From positions 1-5,887 of the forward strand of contig JAFGKQ010000265.1 of assembly GCA_016928495.1 (NCBI GenBank): DNA of 5,887 bases. The letters run 5' to 3'. The translations under genes were made by a program, and so were the position numbers. This DNA comes from Candidatus Fermentibacterales bacterium. Lineage in GTDB: Bacteria > Fermentibacterota > Fermentibacteria > Fermentibacterales > JAFGKQ01. Below, piece by piece: positions 1 through 5,561 of this stretch (positions are counted from its first letter, which is position 1; each line of letters starts with the position of its first letter). The notes below the pieces were generated by a model. The model saw nothing but the letters and a program-made list of their open reading frames with translations, did no database searches and was not told where the DNA came from.

Positions 1-273
1 CTCGGGGAGCCGCTCTCTGGTGAGACCTCACTCAGGGGTGCGCTCGCAAACCCGTGCAGAGGGTCCGCAGTGATAGGCTTCACGCTGGGGCAGGAATCGC
101 TGGCGACCTTCTCCGTGTTCGACCTGTCGGGCAGGGTGGTAGACGAGAGGCGAGGGCAGTTCCCCATGGGAGAGAGCGAGATCACGATGTCCGAGGTTCG
201 ACCCGGCATCTACTTCGTCCGGATGACCGCCGGAGACTTCTCTGCGACGCGGCGGTTCGTGGTGATGGAGTAG
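1..273 (+). CDS. C-terminal end of a T9SS-exported protein (5' truncated by window edge)
   Basis: The reading frame is open from the first base and ends at TAG 271-273, giving 90 visible residues; the start lies outside the window. The visible part is almost entirely a type IX secretion sorting domain of the Por-secretion/type A kind. An N-P pair (residues 17-18) with glycine at 21 opens it, followed by the alternating strand around residues 24-29, the signature FDLSGRVV at 40-47, then PGIYFVRM at 68-75 and a final RRFVVME strand at 84-90. In known T9SS cargo this domain directs the protein across the outer membrane and is cleaved or anchored at the surface. The nature of the upstream catalytic or adhesive part cannot be told. 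An internal ATG/GTG start near base 70 would cut the sorting domain in half, so it is not a separate gene. The next gene is convergent. Confidence 0.85.
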   Translation, partial: LGEPLSGETSLRGALANPCRGSAVIGFTLGQESLATFSVFDLSGRVVDERRGQFPMGESEITMSEVRPGIYFVRMTAGDFSATRRFVVME

Positions 274-276
274 CGG

Positions 277-315
277 GCCTCGGGCGCTTCCGTGTATCAG
301 TGCCCCGAGCCCGAG
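277..315. terminator. Possible bidirectional terminator hairpin between convergent genes
   Basis: The 42-bp gap between two converging stop codons contains CTCGGGC at 279-285 and its reverse complement GCCCGAG at 309-315, a 7-bp GC stem with a 23-nt loop. A competing shorter stem pairs CTCGGG 279-284 with CCCGAG 304-309. There is no T-run on either side, so this is at most a non-canonical terminator. The placement between tail-to-tail genes is the main support. Confidence 0.35.
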
Positions 316-1656
316 CTACTGGCCGGAGGCCGGGAGCTTCGCGAGGGCTGCCAGCTCGTCGAATATGAGGGTAGCGACTATCCAGTTGCCTCTCTCCCCG
401 ACGTGACAGATATCGGTGTAGAGCTCTTCGTCCACGTCCGCGAAGGCCTCCGTCAGGCAGGTGAGGCCGGGCATCGAGTCCGACTCGCTCTGCATCCTCT
501 CGTAGGTGAGGCTGAACAGCTCCAGCAGGCCCGGGAGCTCAGCCTCCAGGATCTCGCTCTCGGCGCCCACGGGGCGTCTGCTCCCGACGCAGAGGACGGG
601 TTGCCAGTAGAACTGGACCTCGAAGCCATAGTACTGCCCAAGGGCCTGGACCACTCTCAGGTTCTCCGTGTAGAGCGCCACGGTCGACCCTGCAAGCGCC
701 TCCAGGTCGGGCTCGAGAGCTGCAAGCCTCTCTCTTTCCGGCACCAGAGTCGGCTCTGGCGGGGGTGGAAGAAGCAGGTTGCTGAGGAGAAGGTAGAGGT
801 TGCTGGCTTGCAGGAGACTGGAAAGGTGGGGGGCGTTTCCCGACCCGCCGGCATCGGAAGACTCGAGGGCTGCCCTGAGCTTGTCCATGGCGAAGGGCTG
901 GCCCGGGACACCGCAGGTAAACGCGGAGAGCACCTCGTTGGCGCCATCGTAGAATACGACGAGGTCGGGCACGTCCCCGACTCTGAGACGCAGGATCAGG
1001 TCTACCAGGCTCTGAGTGGACACCCAGCCGCCCTGCGCGAGGTTGCGGACACGGACTGGAGGCATGTCGGCCCCGTTGATATGAGCCTGGAGGCGTGCCG
1101 GAATGGTCGATGAATCGGGCACGTCCCAGCCCCACATGGTCGAGCCGCCGTACATGAAGACCTCGAATGCCCCGGGCTGGGGCGAGGCGCCCGGAGTCAG
1201 CCGCTCGCCGCCGGGCAGGATCGTCATGTGAGGAGTGGAGCTCTCGTCGCTGCGCCACATGACGTATGCCTGCAGGCTGGTCGAAGGGAAGATGAGGCCG
1301 GGAGGAGCTGCTCCTTCCGACCTGGCCCGGATGGTCGAGTCATAGCGGTGCAGCGGGGGACTGAAGACCCTTATCGCGAGTATGGCGACCAGCTCCAGGA
1401 GCAGCATGACGACCACGGTGTTAAGGAGTATCAGGGCGAGGTTGCGGTAGCCCTGCTGGAAGCTCCGCCCGGTGATTCCGGAGACCAGGAGTATGATGCC
1501 GAGGCCCCCCAGAGCGATCGGTCCGGTCGAGCTGGCTTCGCTTGCGCTGAGTCCGGTCAGGCCGGACGTCAGGGCGAGCAGGAGCATGACCGCCCCCGCA
1601 ACTAGCATGACGATCGACAGCTTGCGCGCCTGAGTGTTCGCCCAGCGACTGCCCAC
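316..1656 (-). CDS. Membrane-anchored SGNH/GDSL-family hydrolase
   Basis: This 446-residue protein has three predicted membrane helices (about residues 13-33, 45-62 and 72-97) followed by a large domain carrying the SGNH hydrolase blocks in order. Block I is GGSTMWG at 170-176 with likely nucleophile Ser172. Block II is NLAQGG at 205-210. Block III is DGANE at 237-241, matching GxN with Asn240. Block V is DICH at 415-418, giving Asp415 and His418. Members of this superfamily remove or transfer acyl groups on lipids, glycans or other esters; the substrate here is unknown. The domain probably sits outside the cytoplasmic membrane, but orientation is inferred. The start is a GTG chosen because GGAG (complement of 1663-1666) lies 6 nt upstream and the first helix follows directly. 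Block III carries Glu where many members have Asp. A proline run at residues 297-300 separates two halves of the catalytic region. The gene lies 253 bp downstream of another minus-strand gene and is probably transcribed on its own. Confidence 0.85.
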   Translation of the reverse strand: MGSRWANTQARKLSIVMLVAGAVMLLLALTSGLTGLSASEASSTGPIALGGLGIILLVSGITGRSFQQGYRNLALILLNTVVVMLLLELVAILAIRVFSPPLHRYDSTIRARSEGAAPPGLIFPSTSLQAYVMWRSDESSTPHMTILPGGERLTPGASPQPGAFEVFMYGGSTMWGWDVPDSSTIPARLQAHINGADMPPVRVRNLAQGGWVSTQSLVDLILRLRVGDVPDLVVFYDGANEVLSAFTCGVPGQPFAMDKLRAALESSDAGGSGNAPHLSSLLQASNLYLLLSNLLLPPPPEPTLVPERERLAALEPDLEALAGSTVALYTENLRVVQALGQYYGFEVQFYWQPVLCVGSRRPVGAESEILEAELPGLLELFSLTYERMQSESDSMPGLTCLTEAFADVDEELYTDICHVGERGNWIVATLIFDELAALAKLPASGQ

Positions 1657-1691
1657 CTGCTTCTCCGTTCAGGCTTCTGCTAATGGAACCC

Positions 1692-1720
1692 AATATCTGT
1701 CGACTGAGAGCTGAGGTCCA
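1692..1720 (-). promoter_or_regulatory. Weak sigma70-like promoter candidate for the SGNH hydrolase gene
   Basis: On the minus strand, TGGACC (complement of 1715-1720) and GATATT (complement of 1692-1697) are separated by exactly 17 nt. Each matches four of six consensus bases. The expected transcription start near 1685 would leave a leader of about 30 nt containing the GGAG ribosome binding site. Position and spacing fit well, but the boxes are poor and this could be chance. Confidence 0.25.
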
Positions 1721-1778
1721 CGGCCAGCAGGAGCTGCGGGAGAGCGACGGCAAGACCGGGATCGCGACGAACCCACCA

Positions 1779-1830
1779 GGTCCGGTGAAGGGGGCAGGCT
1801 GTCTTGCAGAGCGGGCCTGCCTGCCGGACC
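1779..1830 (-). terminator. Two-part inverted repeat, possible terminator of the upstream minus-strand gene
   Basis: Outer arms GGTCCGG (1779-1785) and CCGGACC (1824-1830) and inner arms GGCAGGC (1793-1799) and GCCTGCC (1815-1821) are perfect reverse complements, nested with a 7-by-2 nt internal loop and a 15-nt apical loop. That is 14 perfectly paired, nearly all G-C positions. It lies about 80 nt past the stop of the minus-strand gene ending at 1910 and about 120 nt before the next minus-strand start. No T-run follows on the minus strand, so it is not a classical intrinsic terminator. It could be a Rho-assisted end, a 3' mRNA-stabilising structure or a protein-binding site. Confidence 0.45.
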
Positions 1831-1909
1831 CCGCATCGTAGCCGCAGGAGTTGAGGGCGGGAGCATCCCAACGGGCAGGCTCGTTCTTCAGTGAGGAGCC
1901 GGTGAGCTC

Positions 1910-3391
1910 CTACTCCTCCTGGAGGTACTCCATGGGCAGGGTGCGTCTCTCGAACGACATCCCGGCCCAGATGACGTATGCGTCAGGGCAGACTTCCGCC
2001 AGCGCCTCAAGGGACCCCGGTGACACGCAACGGCGATACACCGGGCCCAGATAGGCCAGCCAGGCCTCGTAGCCCGACAGTGAAGGCCAGTCGGGGATCC
2101 AGAGAGCTCCGGGCTCCAGACCGGTGAGGCTGGAGAGCACTATGGCCCTCGCCATGGCCTCCTGCTCGGTCTCGAAAGTCGAGCAGGCCAGTACCCAACC
2201 CACCGGGAACCTCATGGGCGCGTGGACCACGGTCTCGGGACTGGTCAGGCCGGTGCCGCTCTGCTCTCCGGCAACGGAGCCATCAGGATCCACGCACAGC
2301 AACCAGAAGCGCTGCTGGCCGTCCGGCAGGCTGGTCGTGCCGCCGAGCACGAACCCTCCTTCGGCTCCCGGAGCGATGCAGTCGAAGCCATCAGGTCCGT
2401 CCGGGCTTCCATATGTCCTGGACCAGGAGATCGCGGCGTCGGAGACATCGAGCATCGCCAGCCAGCCATCGGAACCGCCGTTCTCTCCGAGGGTCCCCGC
2501 AAGAGCCAGGCGATCACCGTCCACGAAGGCCGCATCACTGACCTCGACTCCCTCGGGCAGGTCTATCTCGAAGCTCCTGACCGCGTCTCCGCCCTCCATG
2601 ACCAGCAGGAGATATGCCCGGGAGCCGTATTCGGCAATGGTGCAGACGGCATAGCCGAGATCGGTGAGTCCCAGCGCGACAGGCTTTCCGGAATCCTCGG
2701 GGAGAGCTACCGACCAGGCAAACTCGCCGTTGGTCTGGAGACGGAGCAGGACCTCCTCGTCCTCGTAGTGATCGCGGCCGCAGAGAAGCCAGCTGCCTGA
2801 GGCCCATTCTAGGGCGTGGGTGTTGAAGGCCTCCATGGGAAGACCCACGCTCCAGATGGGGAGACCCTCCGCGGAGTACCGAACAGCGACCGGAGGATGC
2901 TCGTACCAGTTCTCGGCCCGTACGAGCAGGAAGCCGTCGTCGGGGCCCTCTGCGAGGCCTTCGCCATGGTAGACCCTGTCCGTTCCTTCCCCTATGACCA
3001 TCTCCAGATCGATGGCGCCCTGAGGCGTCGTCCTGAAGACGGCGTAGTCCGAGTTTATTCCGGTCGCCCTGGGTTCGCTGTAGACGCCGAGATAGAGCCC
3101 GTCTTCCCCGGCGGGTAGCAGCCAGCCTCCGCTCTCCAGGGCTCTCGATCCGGCGGGATTCGGAAAGGGCCTGGCCCAGTCGAGCTCGCCGGCAGGTCCG
3201 AACACCATCACCCAGGGCTCCTCCATCACCTGCAGGATGCAGCAGGCAGAGCGGCCCTCGCTCGTCGAGGCCACGCAAGGGAGGTCGGAAAGGTAGTCGT
3301 CAAGGACCTCGATCGCGGCGGAGAAGCCGGCGATGGCAGCGGGTGGGAGGAGAAGGGCCAGGAAGAGAACAGCAGGAGAGGAGATCTTCAT
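1910..3391 (-). CDS. Secreted probable beta-propeller protein with SPOR-like C-terminus
   Basis: This is a 493-residue exported protein of unknown function. The N-terminus (MKISS followed by a hydrophobic stretch) is a clear signal peptide, with likely cleavage after Ala21 in AIA-G. The frame stays open upstream to an ATG at 3523, but those 44 residues are proline- and arginine-rich, would bury the signal peptide and overlap the divergent gene, so the start at 3391 is chosen. The body contains repeated propeller-like units: short D/G-x-x-W turns (GELDW 68-72, GLPIW 176-180, GEFAW 222-226, ISWSRTYG 321-328) alternate with strands such as GGFVLGGTTS (345-354) and DGWLAMLD (308-315). Roughly six or seven blades are plausible. 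This resembles repeat proteins of FCB bacteria that carry W-x-x-x-Y/F-G and GG-[YF]-x-L-x-G motifs. Residues 438-477 (LSGYEAWLAYLGP then a helix and DAYVIWAG) resemble a SPOR-type fold. There is no T9SS tail. It is divergent from the C25 peptidase gene across 130 bp. Confidence 0.75.
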   Translation of the reverse strand: MKISSPAVLFLALLLPPAAIAGFSAAIEVLDDYLSDLPCVASTSEGRSACCILQVMEEPWVMVFGPAGELDWARPFPNPAGSRALESGGWLLPAGEDGLYLGVYSEPRATGINSDYAVFRTTPQGAIDLEMVIGEGTDRVYHGEGLAEGPDDGFLLVRAENWYEHPPVAVRYSAEGLPIWSVGLPMEAFNTHALEWASGSWLLCGRDHYEDEEVLLRLQTNGEFAWSVALPEDSGKPVALGLTDLGYAVCTIAEYGSRAYLLLVMEGGDAVRSFEIDLPEGVEVSDAAFVDGDRLALAGTLGENGGSDGWLAMLDVSDAAISWSRTYGSPDGPDGFDCIAPGAEGGFVLGGTTSLPDGQQRFWLLCVDPDGSVAGEQSGTGLTSPETVVHAPMRFPVGWVLACSTFETEQEAMARAIVLSSLTGLEPGALWIPDWPSLSGYEAWLAYLGPVYRRCVSPGSLEALAEVCPDAYVIWAGMSFERRTLPMEYLQEE

Positions 3392-3463
3392 GTGTGTACC
3401 GTCCCGTCGTGAAACACCGGAAGAAGCTACTGAGAGGCAGGCACTCCAACAAGACGGCAGGAG

Positions 3464-3492
3464 TTGTGGGTGAGGAGGAGGAGTCGTATCAT
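3464..3492 (+). promoter_or_regulatory. Candidate sigma70-like promoter for the C25 peptidase gene
   Basis: TTGTGG (3464-3469) and TATCAT (3487-3492) are 17 nt apart. The second box matches five of six positions of TATAAT, and the first matches TTG only. Initiation near 3499 would give a leader of about 23 nt that still holds the purine-rich ribosome binding site at 3510-3515. It is the only AT-leaning hexamer at a sensible distance in this GC-rich divergent region. A 6-bp inverted repeat, GGAGGA (3477-3482) with TCCTCC (3492-3497), overlaps the -10 box and could be an operator or chance. Confidence 0.35.
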
Positions 3493-3521
3493 CCTCCCGG
3501 AGGCAGGGAAGGGGGTCTCGC

Positions 3522-5054
3522 ATGCTCTCCTCTCACATGATGTTCCTTGCCGCTGCCTGCGTCTTCTCGCAGCCGTCGGCCCACATCACCCAGACCATCA
3601 ACCCCGATCCGTCATGGCAGGACCCTACGCCAGAGGAGTTCGCCGCTCAGGCAGCGATGTACGAGCCCTTCCACGCCAGATACCTGCTCGGCACACTCGA
3701 CAGCCCCGAGATGCTCGTGCTGCTCGAGGAGGGTCTCTGCGACAGCATCGGGACAGGACTGCTCCAGCAGTGGGTAGACGACATCGAGTCCGAGGAGTAC
3801 ACCGCTCAGGTGGTCGAGGTCTCCTACGGACAGCCCGAGGAGATCAAGGGCCTCCTGGACAGCCTGCATGCACAGGGCCTCAGGGGCACGGTGCTCGTCG
3901 GGAACCTCCCGGCTGCCTGGGTGGCGGTGTGGGACACCGAGGTCTCGATGGGCGAGCAGCTCCCGTGCGACTACTTCTTCATGGACCTCGACGGCGAGTG
4001 GCTGGACCTCTGGGTGGGCTACCCCCGCGACAGCATCCCCGGACCTGACGGCTTCTACGACACTTTCGAGGGCGAGCTCGATCCCGAGATCTGGTGTGGC
4101 AGGATCCGGGTGGACAACCTGACCGGCGCAGGGGACCCGATGCAGATGCTCAGGGACTACCTGGAGAGGAACCACGACTGGCGCGTGAACGGGGATCCCG
4201 AGCCGATCAGGGCGCTGTGCTACGTCGACGACGACTGGCAGTACAGCGGCGAGACGTTCCGGGCTGCGATGGAGATGCTCTACGAGAACGTAGAGCTGGT
4301 GAACAAGAGCCCCCTGACCACAGCCCACGACTACGAGGAGGAGAGGCTGCCGGACTCCTACGTCTGGATCAGCCCGTTCGTGCACTCGACCCCTGCCGAC
4401 CACTACTGGCAACCCGCGGCCGGGATGACGAACTGGAGCGAGATAGTCCCCATCGCGCCCCCCGCGCACTTCTACAACCTGTTCGCCTGCTCGAACTGCC
4501 GTTTCACGACGGGCAACAACATGGGTGGCGTCTATGCTCTGGCGGCCCCCTCCGGGCTCGGGGCCGTGGGCAGCACCTGCAGCGGCGCAATGCTTTGGTT
4601 CGAGCAGTTCTACGGCCCTCTCGGAGGAGGCGGGAGCCTGGGTGAGGCTTTCATGCTGTGGTGGGACTACATCGCCCAGTACGGCCTGAGCCAGCAGGAG
4701 CTGAACTGGCACATCGGCATGGTGCTCCTGGGGGATCCCTCTCTCGTACCGGAGATGCATGCGCTGGGCGTCTCCCAGGAACAGGAGGGGCAGAGCCAGG
4801 CGTTCCTGCATGTCAGCCCCAACCCATCGCCAGGGAGCGTCTCCGTCGAGTTCGCCCTTCCGCAGTCGCTGGAGGCGAGGCTCGAGGTCTACGACCTCTC
4901 CGGAAGGATCGTGGTGGTCGCCGTTGAGCCCGCGGGCGGGTCGGGGAGCCTCCGGATGGATCTGAGCCTGCTGCCCGAGGGTATCTACATTCTGCGACTC
5001 GTCGCCGGCGACTTGCACTGCGCCGCGAAAGTCGTTATCGGAAGCACTTACTGA
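3522..5054 (+). CDS. Gingipain-like family C25 cysteine peptidase with T9SS sorting domain
   Basis: This 510-residue protein is probably a surface or secreted protease. A short hydrophobic leader (residues 6-20) ends in PSA-H, a plausible signal-peptide cleavage site. The central part follows the layout of peptidase C25: VLVGNLPAAW (124-133), then DYFFMDLDGEW (150-160), WCGRIRV (191-197), His288 in SPFVHST, Cys323 in FACSNC, and LLGDPSLVP (402-410) closing the domain. His and Cys are 35 residues apart, close to the 33 of the RgpB gingipain dyad (His211/Cys244). The tail from 429 is a T9SS sorting domain with PNPSPG (433-438), EVYDLSGRIV (455-464) and EGIYILRL (486-493). Gingipains have a glycine after the His and an ACVNG-type Cys motif; here these are HS and ACSNC, so substrate choice or activity may differ. 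The ATG at 3522 has AGGGGG 6 nt upstream; ATGs at 3537 and 3540 are less likely. Compared with gingipains it lacks a long propeptide and an immunoglobulin-like domain is not obvious. Confidence 0.85.
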   Translation: MLSSHMMFLAAACVFSQPSAHITQTINPDPSWQDPTPEEFAAQAAMYEPFHARYLLGTLDSPEMLVLLEEGLCDSIGTGLLQQWVDDIESEEYTAQVVEVSYGQPEEIKGLLDSLHAQGLRGTVLVGNLPAAWVAVWDTEVSMGEQLPCDYFFMDLDGEWLDLWVGYPRDSIPGPDGFYDTFEGELDPEIWCGRIRVDNLTGAGDPMQMLRDYLERNHDWRVNGDPEPIRALCYVDDDWQYSGETFRAAMEMLYENVELVNKSPLTTAHDYEEERLPDSYVWISPFVHSTPADHYWQPAAGMTNWSEIVPIAPPAHFYNLFACSNCRFTTGNNMGGVYALAAPSGLGAVGSTCSGAMLWFEQFYGPLGGGGSLGEAFMLWWDYIAQYGLSQQELNWHIGMVLLGDPSLVPEMHALGVSQEQEGQSQAFLHVSPNPSPGSVSVEFALPQSLEARLEVYDLSGRIVVVAVEPAGGSGSLRMDLSLLPEGIYILRLVAGDLHCAAKVVIGSTY

Positions 5055-5122
5055 GAGTGGCCCGGACCGCTGCCTTCAGCTCCAGGCCCGGTTGTGAGGA
5101 AGGACCCCGAACACACACCGCA

Positions 5123-5128
5123 AGGAGG
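5123..5128 (+). promoter_or_regulatory. Near-consensus ribosome binding site that fixes the start at 5135
   Basis: AGGAGG sits 6 nt before the ATG at 5135, an ideal Shine-Dalgarno arrangement. It argues against the in-frame ATG at 5129, which directly abuts it, and against the longer frame opening at 5057. It is much stronger than the sites of the neighbouring genes, suggesting efficient translation. Confidence 0.8.
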
Positions 5129-5134
5129 ATGATC

Positions 5135-5491
5135 ATGAGGGTTGGCCTGCTCTGCCTGCTTGCCCTGGCCCTCGCAGCTTCCCTGGCGCTTGCCGGCGGA
5201 AGGGGAGGAGGAGACGGCGAAGAGGGGAGAGACCTCACCGTAGCCATCGAGCTGACGGAAGACCAGGTCAAGGCGGTGACCGACAGCCGAAGCGGGTCTG
5301 TCAGGGTCAGGTTCACCGATGAGCAGCTCGAGATCCTGGTCGATGCGGTTCCCGAGTTCGCCTTCGACGAGGTGACGCTCGAACCGACGCACGTCAGCGC
5401 ATCCGGTGTCGTGGTGCTCGGTCTCCACGTTCCCGACAGCATCGTCGATCCGAGGTCCGATATCGAGATGAACCCCCAGCCGTCCCCCTGA
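5135..5491 (+). CDS. Small secreted protein of unknown function
   Basis: This 118-residue protein matches no family I recognise. Residues 1-20 (MRVGLLCLLA and a run of Leu/Ala) form a textbook signal peptide with likely cleavage after ALA at 18-20. No lipobox Cys is placed at the cleavage site, so it is probably not a lipoprotein. The mature form of about 98 residues starts with a glycine-rich and acidic segment (21-33), then has two similar units: V-x-I-x-L-T-E-D-Q-V-x-x-V at 36-48 and V-x-V-x-F-T-D-E-Q-L-x-x-L at 56-68, 20 residues apart. Each reads as a beta strand followed by a helix. Further strands follow (about 77-84 and 91-98), and the protein ends in a proline-rich tail. The mature protein is acidic and has no cysteine. 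It lies 80 bp after the C25 peptidase gene on the same strand, so it may share its transcript, perhaps as an accessory or inhibitor; that link rests on position only. Confidence 0.8.
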   Translation: MRVGLLCLLALALAASLALAGGRGGGDGEEGRDLTVAIELTEDQVKAVTDSRSGSVRVRFTDEQLEILVDAVPEFAFDEVTLEPTHVSASGVVVLGLHVPDSIVDPRSDIEMNPQPSP

Positions 5492-5499
5492 GGGGGCTG
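5477..5499 (+). terminator. GC hairpin over the stop codon, weak terminator candidate
   Basis: CCCCC (5484-5488) and GGGGG (5492-5496) flank the TGA stop codon exactly, giving a 5-bp stem with a 3-nt loop. An alternative stem pairs CAGCC (5477-5481) with GGCTG (5495-5499). No T-run follows. A further 5-bp repeat, CGGCG (5500-5504) with CGCCG (5518-5522), lies just downstream. The structure may slow ribosomes or polymerase at the gene end, but terminator function is uncertain. Confidence 0.3.
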
Positions 5500-5560
5500 C
5501 GGCGGTTCCTGCCGGATCGCCGTTCTACCCGGAATTCGACTCTTGAAGGGCTGCGGCGGT
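5494..5560 (+). repeat. Pair of 13-nt direct repeats in the gap between two genes
   Basis: GGGCTGCGGCGGT occurs at 5494-5506 and again at 5548-5560, 54 nt apart start to start. The first copy follows the stop of the small secreted protein gene and the second runs up to the start of the next gene, so they nearly bracket the 70-bp gap. They could be the footprint of a small duplication or insertion, binding sites, or coincidence in GC-rich DNA. Confidence 0.55.
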
Positions 5561-5561
5561 G

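Noticed and set aside
292-1113. A 273-codon plus-strand open frame opposite the SGNH hydrolase
   Set aside because: Its product has no domain, signal or ribosome binding site, while the opposite strand carries all SGNH blocks and three membrane helices.
1669-1871. Two open frames of about 63-65 codons in the gap between the minus-strand genes
   Set aside because: Composition is Pro/Arg/Ser-rich, typical of chance frames in GC-rich DNA, and both run through the perfect two-part inverted repeat at 1779-1830.
2222-2800. Plus-strand open frames opposite the propeller gene (also 2124-2654)
   Set aside because: No recognisable protein features; the minus strand has a signal peptide and repeated propeller motifs across the same stretch.
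3392-3523. A 44-residue N-terminal extension of the propeller protein starting at 3523
   Set aside because: It would place a proline- and arginine-rich leader before a good signal peptide and overlap the start of the divergent gene.
3612-5018. A 468-codon open frame antisense to the C25 peptidase gene
   Set aside because: It is rich in Val, His, Arg and Pro without any recognisable motif and mirrors the codon pattern of the opposite strand, where a protein with clear domains and a ribosome binding site is encoded. Long antisense frames are expected in GC-rich genes.
5059-5091. GGCCCGG direct repeat after the C25 peptidase stop (5059-5065 and 5085-5091), considered as a terminator
   Set aside because: The copies are direct, not inverted; only the inner CCGG could pair, which is too short to support a hairpin.
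5057-5134. A 26-residue N-terminal extension of the small secreted protein
   Set aside because: The near-consensus AGGAGG at 5123-5128 and the signal peptide beginning at 5135 fix the later start.
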